Positions 7,997-17,194 are shown, counted from the first letter of the stretch. The stretch is 64,000 nt of DNA from Desulfoluna butyratoxydans (GCF_900699765.1 NZ_CAADHO010000001.1:930001-994000), one strand, 5' to 3'. Made by a program: numbers and translations. Notes: generated by a model from the sequence alone, not told the origin.

Positions 7997-8115
7997 GCCT
8001 CCGGCGGCCAGGGGCTACAGCCCCTGGACCCCAGGTTTGCAAATGCTCCGGGCCTTCGGCCCGTCGCATTTGCTGACGGGCTTCGCCCGTAGACAAAAAA
8101 CGCCCTGCCGGAGGC
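7997..8115 (+). repeat. Mosaic intergenic repeat, hairpin-module type
   Basis: Termini GCCTCCGGCGGCC and CCTGCCGGAGGC. The interior differs from copy 1. It holds CAGGGGCT/AGCCCCTG, a GCAAATGC ... GCATTTGC stem enclosing CGGGCC-TTC-GGCCCG, and a short GACGGGC-TTC-GCCCGT hairpin. The same module follows the DASS gene at 11412-11478. It starts 12 bases after the sulfatase stop, so it probably forms a 3' structure on that mRNA. Confidence 0.75.
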
Positions 8116-8160
8116 ACCTCCGGAACATAACAACCATGCATTCATTTGCAGGAGACCATC

Positions 8161-8469
8161 ATGTTTACCACCCTTGACGACAACACCTACAAAGGCGCCA
8201 TCTCAGACACCGAAGCCGGGGTCCTCATCTGCTTTAAAGAGCAGTGCCCCCACTGCAAGAACATGGAAAAAGTTCTGGAGAAATTCGCCAAGAAAAACGA
8301 GGGCCTCACCTTCTTCAACATGGATTCCGAGGCAAACCCCGAGGCGCAGAAAGAACTCGGAGCCGAGCGCGCGCCCACCATCTACGTCATCAAAGGCGGC
8401 GCCATCGTCGCCACCAAAGCGGGCCTCATGAACCCCAAAGAGATGACGGCTTTTTACAAAAACGCATAA
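8161..8469 (+). CDS. Thioredoxin-fold protein with CPHC active site
   Basis: 102-aa cytoplasmic thioredoxin-family protein. The active site is Cys29-Pro-His-Cys32 (EQCPHCKN) instead of CGPC. The cis-Pro loop is RAPTIYV and the glycine-containing last strand is KGGAIVATKAG. A CPHC site is typical of DsbA-like or glutaredoxin-like oxidoreductases and usually gives a more oxidising potential than CGPC. The ATG at 8161 follows AGGAG. It lies between the sulfatase-fold gene and the TrxR-like gene, so it is probably the electron partner of the latter. Confidence 0.88.
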   Translation: MFTTLDDNTYKGAISDTEAGVLICFKEQCPHCKNMEKVLEKFAKKNEGLTFFNMDSEANPEAQKELGAERAPTIYVIKGGAIVATKAGLMNPKEMTAFYKNA

Positions 8470-8717
8470 GTCGATCCCGCCTGTTGAAACGTGTGAGGCT
8501 GTTTGCGCAATCCACAGCTTCGCGTACGGACGAAGCCCTTCAGCGAATTTGCCGGGACTTCGGACCATTCGCTTAAACGGGGGACAGGAGGTGGCAAAAC
8601 CACCCCAAGGCTTACTGCCCGCCGGAGTTATTCCGGTGAAAGTTGACTATGGATCCCAAACTGAGGCTCCGGCAGTTCAAGCACTTGTGGCGCATTGGGA
8701 GTCATGTCACTCACCAC

Positions 8718-8807
8718 GCGAATGCGGACGCATTTCAGCCCGAGTTACGAAAGCCGAGGCGCATTCGCATTTAGCTTTCGAGGTGGATCCACCTCGCCGC
8801 CGGAGGC
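8718..8807 (+). repeat. Mosaic repeat, GCGAATGC-stem module ending GCCGCCGGAGGC
   Basis: GCGAATGCG near 8719 pairs with CGCATTCGC near 8760. It is followed by TTTAGCTTTCGAGGTGG, the inverted CCACCT, and GCCGCCGGAGGC. The same order is seen at 55278-55364. The rest of the 8470-9082 gap holds further GC-rich hairpin-prone DNA and no credible gene. Confidence 0.65.
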
Positions 8808-9082
8808 AAGGCTTTTGCCTCTAAATCAACACCTGGAAAAACGTCGGGAGGACGTGCACAGCCTCCCGGCCTTCAAACGGACGTCCGAATAAAAACGCCG
8901 CAAAAAGTAAGGCCAGGGTTCCGTGACCCGGGGCCTGCCCTTTGGCGGCACCCGCAATCCCCCCACATGATCGCGACGTGTGGACCCCTGCATCACCCGA
9001 GAGGGCCGCACCGGAGAATCAGGACCCTGCATTCCCGGGCTGCCCCCTTCGGAGGGTGCGCACCTAATTTGGAGAGATACAG

Positions 9083-10018
9083 ATGAAACCGGAAAAACAC
9101 GTCGACCTGGTCATTGTCGGGGGCGGTCCCGCAGGCATGACAGCCGCCATCTACGCGGCCCAGGCCAATTTAAACACCGTGATCCTTGAGGAGAGCGTTA
9201 CCGGAGGGCTCGTGAACTCGACCCACACGGTGCTGAATGTTCCCTCTTACCTGAAAATCCACGGCATGGAGTTAATGGAGAAGATGCGCACCCATGTGGA
9301 CAGCCTCTCCGTGCCCGTGGAAGAGATTTGCGACATCGAATCCCTCTGCCTTGAAGGGGAGATCAAAACCGTCGAGACCGACGAAGAGATCTACCACAGC
9401 AGGGCGGTGATCCTTGCCACCGGACGCAGGCCCGTTCCCCTGGACCTTCCCGTAGAATGCGACGAGGTGCACTACTGCGCCATCTGCGACGGCGGCGCCT
9501 ACAAAGGCAAACGTGTCCTCGTGCTGGGCGGAGGCAACAGCGCCTTTGACGAGAGCCTCTACCTGCTGCAGATCGGCGTCTCCCACCTCACCCTCATGGA
9601 GTCCGAAGACCGTTTCTTTGCCGCCGACACCACCCAGCGACAGCTCCTGGCCGACGAGCGGGTGGACGCCCGCACCGGCACCAGGCTGGTGGACCTCTGC
9701 ATCGAAGGGGGCCGCCTCACCGGCGCGGTCATCGAACACCTCGCCACAGGAAAGCGGGAGACCCTGCCCGCAGACGGCGTCTTTGTCTTCCTCGGCCAGT
9801 CCCCAAACAACGATCTTTTCAAAGATCAGATCGCCGTAAGCGACAAAGGCTACATCCTGGCCGGAGCCGACATGGGGACCAACATCCCCGGTGTGTACGG
9901 CGTTGGGGACATCAATGAGAAGGTTTTCAGGCAGATAACCACCGCCATGGGTGACGCAACGGTTGCAGCTCTTTCCGTTGAACGCTATATTCGCAACCTC
10001 AAAGGGAACGTATCATGA
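9083..10018 (+). CDS. Thioredoxin-reductase-like NAD(P)/FAD-dependent oxidoreductase
   Basis: 311-aa flavoprotein of the low-Mr thioredoxin reductase class. FAD-binding GGGPAGMTAAIYAAQA is at about residues 13-28. The redox-active pair is Cys132-Ala-Ile-Cys135 (YCAICDGG). The NAD(P)H-binding GGGNSAFDE is near 149, and the C-terminal FAD motif reads GVYGVGDINEK. ATG with GGAGAG upstream. It overlaps the DASS permease start by four bases (ATGA). It is expected to reduce the CPHC thioredoxin encoded just upstream. A second, general trxB elsewhere in the genome is likely, because this copy is embedded in a transport/hydrolase cluster. Confidence 0.9.
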   Translation: MKPEKHVDLVIVGGGPAGMTAAIYAAQANLNTVILEESVTGGLVNSTHTVLNVPSYLKIHGMELMEKMRTHVDSLSVPVEEICDIESLCLEGEIKTVETDEEIYHSRAVILATGRRPVPLDLPVECDEVHYCAICDGGAYKGKRVLVLGGGNSAFDESLYLLQIGVSHLTLMESEDRFFAADTTQRQLLADERVDARTGTRLVDLCIEGGRLTGAVIEHLATGKRETLPADGVFVFLGQSPNNDLFKDQIAVSDKGYILAGADMGTNIPGVYGVGDINEKVFRQITTAMGDATVAALSVERYIRNLKGNVS

Positions 10019-11406
10019 CCGCACTGCTGACATCACAGAAAACCCGGGGCTGGGCCTTGAGCCTCCTGTTTGCCGCCATCGGGGCCTTTTTGCTCTACAG
10101 CCCGGAGACTCCCAAGGTCACCACCTACTGGTTCATCACCATCTTTGCCATCTCCGGCTTTGCCTTCGAGATCATGCCCCTGTTCACCACGGCGGTCCTT
10201 TTGCTGATGCTGTACATCGTCACCGGTATCGCCTCCCCGGACCTTGCCTTTGTGGGCTGGACCACACCCATTCCCTGGATCATCCTCTGCGGCATGCTCA
10301 TCGGCGCGCTCATGGAACGCACCAAGCTCTCCGACCGCATCGCCCTTTTGACCATCTCCCATATCGGCTCCACGCCCCTGCGCCTCTACGGGGCCTTCAT
10401 CATCGCAGGATACGGCCTGGGGGCCATCATCCCCGACGTCATCACCGTGGTGATCCTCTTCATGGCCATCGCCTCGGGCATGTGCAACAAAATGGGGATG
10501 GAAAAAGGCTCCAAAGCGGCCACCACCTTGATCATGGCCGCTTTTTTCGGGGCCACCGTCCCTGCCACCAACTTTTTGCCCAACAACGTCGGCATCGTGG
10601 GCCTGCTCATGGTCAAAGACATGGGCGTACCCATTGAATGGCTCAGCTTCTTCAAAGACAACCTGGGATACAGCCTCCTCAACGCCGCCGGCTGCATCGG
10701 GATCCTGCACGTCTTCGGAAGCCGCGAGCTGGGCAGGTACATCGAGCAATGCCGCATCCATGCCAGTGCAGAGATCCAGGCCATGGGCGCCATGAGCAAG
10801 GACGAAACCAAGACCCTGGTCCTCACCCTCCTTGCGGTGACCGCCTTTGCCACGGAAAAATTCCACGGCATCCCGGGCTACTACGCCTTCTGCGCCATCG
10901 TTCTTCTGGGGTTCACCCCCGTCTTCAGCCTCCTCAAGGCCGAAGACGTCAAAGGCGTTCAGTTCTCCATCCTCTTTTTCATCATCGCCTGCATGGCCGT
11001 GGGCATCGTAGCCGGAAGCCTGGGCATCCCCGCCTGGATGGCCGGAAAGGTCGTGCCCTACTTAAAAAGCATGGAGAGCCTGGCCGGAACCTCCATCTTC
11101 GCCTACCTCGTGGGCATCCTCGCCAACTTTGCCCTCACACCGGTTGCCGCGGCCAGCTCCCTGAGCATTCCCATGGCCGAAATCGCCGCCAACCTGGGGC
11201 TGGACACCCAGCCCCTGCTCTACAGCTTTTTCTACGGCCTCGACCAGTTCCTCTTCCCCTACGAACTGGCCCCGGCCCTCATCATGTTCGCCACCGGCTA
11301 CGTACGCATAAAATACCTCATGCAGATCATGGCCACCCGCATGGTCCTGTCCGGTATCGCCGTGGTCATCGTGGCCACCACCTACTGGCAGTGGATCGGC
11401 TATTAA
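10015..11406 (+). CDS. DASS/SLC13-family anion permease
   Basis: 463-aa integral membrane protein with about 11-12 hydrophobic helices, related to sodium-coupled dicarboxylate/sulfate carriers (CitT/SLC13). The hairpin-region motifs PATNFLPNNVG (residues ~184-194) and ALTPVAAASSLSIPMAEIA near the C-terminus match the two repeated substrate-binding loops of this fold. It is translationally coupled to the TrxR-like gene. Substrate cannot be read from the sequence. The nearby sulfatase-fold hydrolase suggests uptake of an oxyanion or ester, or of the acid released from it. Confidence 0.85.
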   Translation: MTALLTSQKTRGWALSLLFAAIGAFLLYSPETPKVTTYWFITIFAISGFAFEIMPLFTTAVLLLMLYIVTGIASPDLAFVGWTTPIPWIILCGMLIGALMERTKLSDRIALLTISHIGSTPLRLYGAFIIAGYGLGAIIPDVITVVILFMAIASGMCNKMGMEKGSKAATTLIMAAFFGATVPATNFLPNNVGIVGLLMVKDMGVPIEWLSFFKDNLGYSLLNAAGCIGILHVFGSRELGRYIEQCRIHASAEIQAMGAMSKDETKTLVLTLLAVTAFATEKFHGIPGYYAFCAIVLLGFTPVFSLLKAEDVKGVQFSILFFIIACMAVGIVAGSLGIPAWMAGKVVPYLKSMESLAGTSIFAYLVGILANFALTPVAAASSLSIPMAEIAANLGLDTQPLLYSFFYGLDQFLFPYELAPALIMFATGYVRIKYLMQIMATRMVLSGIAVVIVATTYWQWIGY

Positions 11407-11411
11407 TGCAA

Positions 11412-11478
11412 GGATCGCGAATGCTCCGTGGGCTCGGACCTCGCCCGCGTCACATTCGCTGACGGGCTGCGCCCGTAA
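11412..11478 (+). repeat. Hairpin module after the DASS gene
   Basis: GCGAATGCTCCG ... ACATTCGC, then GACGGGC-TGC-GCCCGT. It has the same order and spacing as the module at 8040-8092 and lies six bases after the permease stop. It is probably a 3'-end RNA structure or attenuator and part of the mosaic repeat family. Confidence 0.6.
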
Positions 11479-11512
11479 GCAAAAATCCTTTGTAACGATT
11501 CAGCTCAAAAAA

Positions 11513-11732
11513 GCCTCCGGCGGCCTCCCCGAGACTCAAAGCATTGAAAAATCCGAGAAAGGGGCTTTAAGGAGAGTGTTAATAGGCCTACTTTTGTCGA
11601 CACTGCATACGCTGCCGACTCACCGATTCTGAGAGAGCCCTTTCCCTCAGCCCCTGAAGGGGTTGAGGGAGAGGGCTCTCGCTACCGGAACGTTTTTGCG
11701 GAGCTTTTTTCAAAAAGCGACCCGCCGGAGGC
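11513..11732 (+). repeat. Mosaic intergenic repeat, copy 2, with an unrelated inner stem
   Basis: Starts GCCTCCGGCGGCC and ends with the shared right block (TTTTGCGGAGCTTTTTTC, A-rich arm, GACCCGCCGGAGGC). Between them, 11633-11654 pairs with 11659-11680 over 22 positions, two of them G-U, around a TGAA loop. This stem occupies the same place as the 26-bp palindrome in copy 1 but shares no sequence with it. Confidence 0.85.
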
Positions 11733-11778
11733 AATCTGAGCTATTGCCTTTTTTATCCTCTTTTTTCAAGGACATCCC

Positions 11779-12696
11779 ATGCCCACGGCATTTCTTTTTC
11801 TGCTTCTTGTCGTCGCCCACATCATCTGGGGCGGCGGGTTCATTGTCATCAAGCTGCTCATCGGCACCTTTAGCCTGCCCCAGATCCTGCTGGCCCGGGT
11901 GTTCCTGGCGGCGGTTATCTACGCCCTGCTCTGGCACAAGATCCCCAAGCCCGAATACAGAAAGGGGGACTGGAAATTCCTGGTGCTGCTGGCCCTGTGT
12001 GAGCCCTTTCTCCTCTTTACCTTCGAGACCCTGGGGCTTGCCTACACCACGGCCTCCCAGGCAGGCATGATCGTGGCCTGCGCCCCCCTTGCCGCCGCCC
12101 TGGGCGCTCTTTTCTTCTACAAGGAAAAGGTGAACACCCGGTGCGCCCTGGGCATCTGCGCGGCCGTGGCAGGCGTCGTGGTGGTTTCGGCCTTCGGCGA
12201 GGCCGACGCCACGGCTTCGCGCCCCTTGCTGGGCAACCTCTTTATCTTCTGCGGGGTGCTCTCCTCCACGGCCTATGCCCTCACCGTCAAGCACCTGGCC
12301 GAACGCTACTCCTTCCTCTTCCTCTCAGCCGTCCAGGTCTTCGAGGCCACCCTCCTCTTTCTCCCCGGCGCCCTGGCAGGCCCCATGCCCGCGGCCATCT
12401 CCTGGAAAGTCCTGGGAGCCATGGTCTACCTGGGCGTGGGCATCACCTTTTTTGTCTACGTGGTCATCAACTACGCCCTCACGCGGATCAAAGCAGCCCA
12501 CGTTATCCTCTTTGCCAACCTCATCCCCGTCTCCACCCTGGTCCTGGCCTACCTCATCCTGGGGGAACGGCTTCTCCCGGCCCAATACGCGGGCGCAGCC
12601 CTGGTCATCTGCGGCGTGCTCCTGGCCGGAGCCCCGGAGAGTTCGGGAACAGGGGAGGAGCCCGTGGGAATCCGGGAAACGAGGGGTGAGGTGTAG
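11779..12696 (+). CDS. EamA/DMT-superfamily exporter (RhaT/YdcZ type)
   Basis: 305-aa inner-membrane protein with ten hydrophobic helices in two EamA repeats. The first opens with HIIWGGGFIVIKLL and the second with LFIFCGVLSSTAYAL, and each repeat ends with a glycine/proline-rich helix (VILFANLIPVSTLV, AGAALVICGVLLAG). The substrate is usually an amino acid or metabolite and cannot be inferred. ATG with AAGGAC upstream. The stop codon TAG is the first three bases of the 190-bp repeat array, so the polar C-terminal tail of about 20 residues may have been shaped by repeat insertion. Confidence 0.85.
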   Translation: MPTAFLFLLLVVAHIIWGGGFIVIKLLIGTFSLPQILLARVFLAAVIYALLWHKIPKPEYRKGDWKFLVLLALCEPFLLFTFETLGLAYTTASQAGMIVACAPLAAALGALFFYKEKVNTRCALGICAAVAGVVVVSAFGEADATASRPLLGNLFIFCGVLSSTAYALTVKHLAERYSFLFLSAVQVFEATLLFLPGALAGPMPAAISWKVLGAMVYLGVGITFFVYVVINYALTRIKAAHVILFANLIPVSTLVLAYLILGERLLPAQYAGAALVICGVLLAGAPESSGTGEEPVGIRETRGEV

Positions 12697-13795
12697 GATG
12701 GGCAAAGGCACAGCCGTATCTGCTGAGGTTACGACGCCCCTGGCGCCGTGCCCATCGCGTGTGATGATGCTCTCTGGCATGGGTTGGGAAGGTGCGGGTT
12801 AACCGTGCAAAGATGGGCACGCTCCGCTTTGCCCATCCTACGTGTGACACACGGCCACCGGAGGCGATGACCCGAGGTGGTGTAGGATGGGCAAACGCTC
12901 AGCCGTGTCCGCTGAGGTTGCGACGGCCCTGGCGCCGTGTCCATCGCGTGTGGCGATGCTCTCTGGCATGGGGTTGGGAAGATGCGGGTTAAGCGTGCAA
13001 AGATGGGCACGCTCCGCTTTGCCCATCCTACGTGTGACACACCGCCACCGGAGGCGATAACACGAGGGGCTGTAGGATGGGCAAAGGCACAGCCGTATCC
13101 GCTGAGGTTACGACGGCCCTGGCGCCGTGCCCATCAAGTGTGACGATGCTCTCTGTCATGGAATTGGGAAGGTGCGGGTTAAGCGTGCAAAGATGGGCAC
13201 GCTCCGCTTTGCCCATCCTACGTGTAACACACGGCCACCGGAGGCGATGACCCGAGGAGATGTAGGATGGGCAAAGGCACAGTCGTGTCCGTTGGGGTTG
13301 CGACGGCCCTGACGCCGTGCCCATCGTGTGTGGAGATGCTCTCTGTCATGGAATTGGGAAGGTGCGGGTTAAGCGTGCAATGATGGGCACGCTCCGCTTT
13401 GCCCATCCTACGTGTGACACACCGCCACCGGAGGCGATAACCCGAAGTGATGTAGGATGGGCAAAGGCACAGCCGTGTCCGCTGAGGTTGCGACGGCCCT
13501 GGCGCCGTGCCCATCGTGTGTGGCGATACTCTTTTGGTATGGGATTGGGAAGGTGCGGGTTAACCGTGCAAAGATGGGCACGCTCCACTTTGCCCATCCT
13601 ACGTGTAACACACGGCCATCGGAGGCGATGACCCGAGGAGATGTAGGATGGGCAAAGGCACAGCCGTGTCCGCTGAGGTTACGACGGCCCTGGCGCCGTG
13701 CCCATCAAGTGTGACGATGCTCTCTGTCATGGGGTTGGGAAGATGCGGGTTAACCGTGCAAAGATGGGCATGCTGCGCTTTGCTCACCCCTACGA
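12694..13795. repeat. Tandem array of six ~190-bp repeat units
   Basis: Units start at 12694, 12883, 13073, 13263, 13453 and 13644 (periods 189, 190, 190, 190, 191). Each begins TAGGATGGGCAAA and about 147 bases later has the inverse TTTGCCCATCCTA. A spacer of about 42 bases with CGCCACCGGAGGCGATGA-like sequence follows. Units differ by scattered substitutions. The last is degenerate at its right end. Open frames through the array (for example the reading GWAKRSVPIFARL) are artefacts of the repeat. The 1.27 kb gap between EamA and the permease holds nothing else. Confidence 0.95.
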
Positions 13796-13961
13796 CGCCT
13801 CGCCCCACTTTTCCCGTGCCCCCCGGCCCAAAACATGAGATACTCGTGGACTGAAATTTGCAACGTATCAAGGGTAACCCTGGGTGCGTGCCCCGCCTGA
13901 AATCGCCGCAACGCCCCAACGTCGTGAAAAACCCCACATCATGTGCAAGGCAGGAACCTCC

Positions 13962-14750
13962 ATGGCAAAAACCATCTTTGGAAAAATGCTACCCTTTCTC
14001 ATTTTTCTCATGATCTGGCAGGCAATGGCCCTGATGATCCAGGCCAACCGGCACGTGGCCTTTCCCACCCCCTGGGAGGTGGGCCAAACCCTGGCGGCCC
14101 TGGTGTCCGGCGCGCCCCTCTCCGAAGCGCCCCTGGTGCGCCACATCGGGGACAGCCTCCTGCGCTGGCTCGCGGGCTTCGGTATCGCCGCGATATGCGG
14201 CACCTTTTATGGCCTGCTGGCGGGATGGTCCAGGGCCTTTCGCAACGCCACCCTTCCCATTCTCCACGTCCTGCAGCTGATCCCGGGCCTGGCCTGGATC
14301 CCCGTGGCCATCCTCTGCTTCGGCATCGGCGAGGCCGCCACCGTCTCCATGATCGCCATCACCGCCTTTACCCCCATTGCCTTAAACGTCCTGTCCGGGG
14401 TGCAGCAACTCGACGAAACCTATCTGCGGGCGGCGCGCATGATGGGGGCAAGGAGAAAGACCCTGCTCCTTCGCGTGCTGCTGCCCGGGGCCCTTCCGGC
14501 CACCATCAGCGGCCTTCGCATCGGCCTGGGCAACGGGTGGCGGGTTTTGGTGGCGGCTGAAATGGTGGTGGGCACGGGCACAGGCCTGGGCTACGCCATC
14601 ATCGAAGCCCGCTGGACACTGGATTACGCCTCGGCCTTCTCCTGCATCGGCATCATCTGCCTCATCGGGCTCCTGGTGGAACGCCTCCTGTTCAAGCCCC
14701 TTGAAGAGAGGACCATCGCCAAGTGGTACCTCACGGGGGACGACGCATGA
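13962..14750 (+). CDS. ABC transporter permease, nitrate/sulfonate/taurine (SsuC/TauC) type
   Basis: 262-aa inner-membrane permease with about six hydrophobic helices. It has the EAA loop near residue 150 (LDETYLRAARMMGARRKTLL) that docks to the ATPase. The ATG at 13962 follows AGGCAGG; an upstream in-frame start at 13884 lies in unconserved sequence. The ATPase gene overlaps by four bases (ATGA) and the lipoprotein binding component follows at 15852, giving a complete SsuABC-like importer. The substrate class is sulfonates, sulfate esters, pyrimidine precursors or similar; sequence alone does not separate these. Confidence 0.88.
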   Translation: MAKTIFGKMLPFLIFLMIWQAMALMIQANRHVAFPTPWEVGQTLAALVSGAPLSEAPLVRHIGDSLLRWLAGFGIAAICGTFYGLLAGWSRAFRNATLPILHVLQLIPGLAWIPVAILCFGIGEAATVSMIAITAFTPIALNVLSGVQQLDETYLRAARMMGARRKTLLLRVLLPGALPATISGLRIGLGNGWRVLVAAEMVVGTGTGLGYAIIEARWTLDYASAFSCIGIICLIGLLVERLLFKPLEERTIAKWYLTGDDA

Positions 14751-15523
14751 TCTCCTGCACAGACCTTCATAAAGCATACGGCACAAACGGCGCCTCGGGC
14801 CCGGCCATTTTATCCGATGTCTCCCTCTCCCTGGGCCATGGGGAGTTCACCTGCATCCTGGGCCCCAGCGGGTGCGGTAAAACCACGCTCCTCAACCTCA
14901 TTGCAGGATTTGTCCGGCCCTCCTCCGGGGCCCTTCTGTTTCGGGGGAAACCCATCAGGGAACCCGGGCCGGAACGGGGCGTGGTCTTCCAGGAAGCCAC
15001 CCTCTTTCCGTGGCTTACGGTGCTGAAAAACGTGGCATTCGGCCTGGAGCAACAAGGCAAGCCGGAAAAAACCTGCACCGAAGAGGCCCTGCACCACCTG
15101 GAGCTCGTGGGCATGGCCGACCACGCCAGGGCCTACCCCCACACCCTGTCCGGCGGCATGAAACAGCGGGTGGCCATCGCCCGGGTCCTGGCCCTTGCCC
15201 CGGACGTCCTGCTCATGGACGAGCCCTTCAGCGCCCTGGACGCCAACACCCGGGAGAGACTCCAGGACGAGCTGCTCCGGCTCTGGCAGCGCTTCGGCCA
15301 GACCGTGGTCTATGTCACCCACAGCGTGGAAGAGGCCGCCTTCCTGGCAGACCGGGTCATCGTCATGGGGCCTTCCCCCCGCAACATCCGGGCAGACAAA
15401 CCCATTGGCCTTCCCCGCCCCCGTACCCGGTATTCACACGACATGGAGGCGGTGGTCCGCGACCTGAGACGCGAACTCAACGCCCTGCCCTGCTGCATCG
15501 GCCCCACCCGCATCGATGCATGA
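14747..15523 (+). CDS. ABC transporter ATP-binding protein, SsuB/TauB type
   Basis: 258-aa cytoplasmic ATPase energising the importer. Walker A is GPSGCGKTT, the Q-loop is VVFQEATLFPW, the signature is LSGGMKQR, Walker B is VLLMDEPFSALD, and the switch histidine is in YVTHSVEEA. The start at 14747 overlaps the permease stop, and the upstream in-frame ATG at 14723 lies inside the permease. PHTLSGGMKQR and the H-S-V-E-E-A segment are characteristic of the nitrate/sulfonate/taurine branch. Confidence 0.92.
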   Translation: MISCTDLHKAYGTNGASGPAILSDVSLSLGHGEFTCILGPSGCGKTTLLNLIAGFVRPSSGALLFRGKPIREPGPERGVVFQEATLFPWLTVLKNVAFGLEQQGKPEKTCTEEALHHLELVGMADHARAYPHTLSGGMKQRVAIARVLALAPDVLLMDEPFSALDANTRERLQDELLRLWQRFGQTVVYVTHSVEEAAFLADRVIVMGPSPRNIRADKPIGLPRPRTRYSHDMEAVVRDLRRELNALPCCIGPTRIDA

Positions 15524-15630
15524 AGAAAGCAGGCCTTCGGACTTCGCCCGTGGACAATGATGCGTCCTGTTTTTCGTGGGAAACAGACGCCTTGAGGTTA
15601 TGGTAAAATCAAGTTGTAACCATTCAGCTT

Positions 15631-15785
15631 GCCTCCGGCGGGTCGCTTTTTTGAAAAAAAGCTCCGCAAAAAACGTTTCTAATACGAATATGTCGGAATT
15701 GTTTCGGCGGAGCCTATGAATGATTACTTGAGACCTGTTTATCAAACTTTTTAAACGTTTGGCCCCCGGCAGGGCCGCCGGAGGC
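15631..15785 (-). repeat. Mosaic intergenic repeat, copy 3, inverted orientation
   Basis: Read on the minus strand it begins GCCTCCGGCGGCCCTGCC and contains GGGGGCCAAACGTTT and TGATAAACAGGTCTC. It ends with the GCGGAGCTTTTTTTC block and GACCCGCCGGAGGC. It lacks a long inner hairpin. It separates the ATPase gene from its binding-protein gene and covers most of the 15524-15851 gap. Confidence 0.85.
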
Positions 15786-15851
15786 TTTTTTGATCTGAAT
15801 AGTTACGTTTTCTTTTAAATTCACGTTAACCAGCGTTAAGGAACCATACAC

Positions 15852-16847
15852 ATGAAATTCACAGCTCTTTTCCCAGGCCACACCGCACCGCGCCATCGAG
15901 GCCCTATCCCTCTCCTGTTTACCGCCCTGGTCCTTGGCCTGTCGGTCGCCTTTGCCGCCTGCACCCAGAAATCGGAGACGGCCTCAGAGCCCATCCGTTT
16001 TGCCTTCCAGAACCGCATCGGCAGTGCCCTGCCCGTCATCGCGGTGGAAAAAGGGTTCTTCGCCGATGCGGGCCTTGACGTAAAACCCCTTCGCTTCAAC
16101 AACGGCCCGGCCTGTGCCGAGGCCCTCTACTCCGGCTCCGCAGACTTCGGCACCATGGGAGACACCACGGCCATCATCAGCGCCTCCCGTTCCGAGAACC
16201 TCACCATCATCGCCAGCCACTGCACCGGGGAACATCGCCACCGCCTCATCGTCCGCAAGGACTCGCCCTACACCACCCTGGCCGACCTGTCGGGCAAGCG
16301 CGTGGGCATCAAAAAAGGGACCTCCACCTACGGGGGATTTCTTGCGGCTTTAAGCGCCGCAGGGATCCCGGCAGGGGCCATCACCGTGACCGACCTGTCG
16401 CCCTCCACCCTGCCCGAAGCCCTGGCCGCTGGCTCCATCGATGCCTTTGCCGCCAGTGAGCCCACCCCTTCCATGGGAGAGCTCAAAGGTGGAAGGGAGC
16501 TCATGACCTTCGGAGGCCTGGGCAACCGCTACCCCATCATGCTCCTGGCCCAAAAGGAGTTCCTGGCCAATCGCCGGGCCGACACCCTGGCGTTCATGAA
16601 GGCCCTTAAAACCGCCGAGGCCTTTGTGCAGGCCCACCCGGCGGAGACAGCCGATATCATGGCCCGGGCCACGGGGCTTCCCCGGGGGGTGATGCAGTCG
16701 GCCATGGCACGCCACACCTACGCCCTCGCCCTGGACGCCTCCATCATGGAAAGCCTTTCGGATACCGCCGGCTTTTTAAAGGCCCAGGGCAAGGTCCAGA
16801 CGGTCCCCGATTTTTCCACCGCCTGTACAGACCGCTACCTGAACTGA
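15852..16847 (+). CDS. Lipoprotein substrate-binding protein of the SsuA/TauA/NMT1 family
   Basis: 331-aa periplasmic binding component of the importer. The N-terminus has a long signal sequence (LLFTALVLGLSVAFAAC) ending in a lipobox-like FAAC with Cys37, so it is probably lipid-anchored. The mature part shows the NMT1/THI5-like pattern: GSALPVIAVEKGFFADAGLDV, then ALYSGSADFGTMGD and LSGKRVGIKKGTSTYGG. ATG with AAGGAACC upstream. It is separated from the permease and ATPase genes by mosaic repeat copy 3 but is in the same direction. Confidence 0.88.
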   Translation: MKFTALFPGHTAPRHRGPIPLLFTALVLGLSVAFAACTQKSETASEPIRFAFQNRIGSALPVIAVEKGFFADAGLDVKPLRFNNGPACAEALYSGSADFGTMGDTTAIISASRSENLTIIASHCTGEHRHRLIVRKDSPYTTLADLSGKRVGIKKGTSTYGGFLAALSAAGIPAGAITVTDLSPSTLPEALAAGSIDAFAASEPTPSMGELKGGRELMTFGGLGNRYPIMLLAQKEFLANRRADTLAFMKALKTAEAFVQAHPAETADIMARATGLPRGVMQSAMARHTYALALDASIMESLSDTAGFLKAQGKVQTVPDFSTACTDRYLN

Positions 16848-17039
16848 AAATAGGAAGCATGCAACCTACCTGCCGGGGGCAGGGCCCTGCCCCGCCCCCC
16901 CAAATCTCCCGCCATCGCCTGCACAACAAACCCTCTGCATATCAGTGCATTACACGCCCCCGCCCTCCATTTACTGATTTCTATAAAAAGCCCATTTTAC
17001 TTACTGACTTATTTTTTTGTTTAAAAAGAAAAACAAGCG

Positions 17040-17070
17040 TTGACCAGGAGTTCACTCGTATGGTTTATAT
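17040..17070 (+). promoter_or_regulatory. Likely sigma-70-type promoter of the riboswitch transcript
   Basis: TTGACC at 17040-17045 and TTTATA at 17064-17069 with an 18-bp spacer, preceded by a T/A-rich upstream stretch (16985-17035) that could act as an UP element. It is about 125 bases ahead of the GEMM aptamer and 420 bases ahead of the HAD gene. Confidence 0.5.
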
Positions 17071-17194
17071 CTAACTAGGACACGGAACAGTGTGCCTGAT
17101 AACATCTTATGTTTTCTGGTTTTAAAAATCCCAGGATACCTCTCGGTTCATACATACTTTTTTCCCGAGCGCCCCCCGACGCCCAAACTGTCGG

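Noticed and set aside
12694..13795. Many 60-110-codon open frames on both strands (readings such as GWAKRSVPIFARL and WAKAQPCPLRLRRP)
   Set aside because: They are the same repeat unit read in several frames, with no ribosome sites; the DNA repeat explains them.
12694..13795. Possible CRISPR array
   Set aside because: The period is 190 bp and the 'spacers' are themselves repeated; repeat length and structure do not fit CRISPR.
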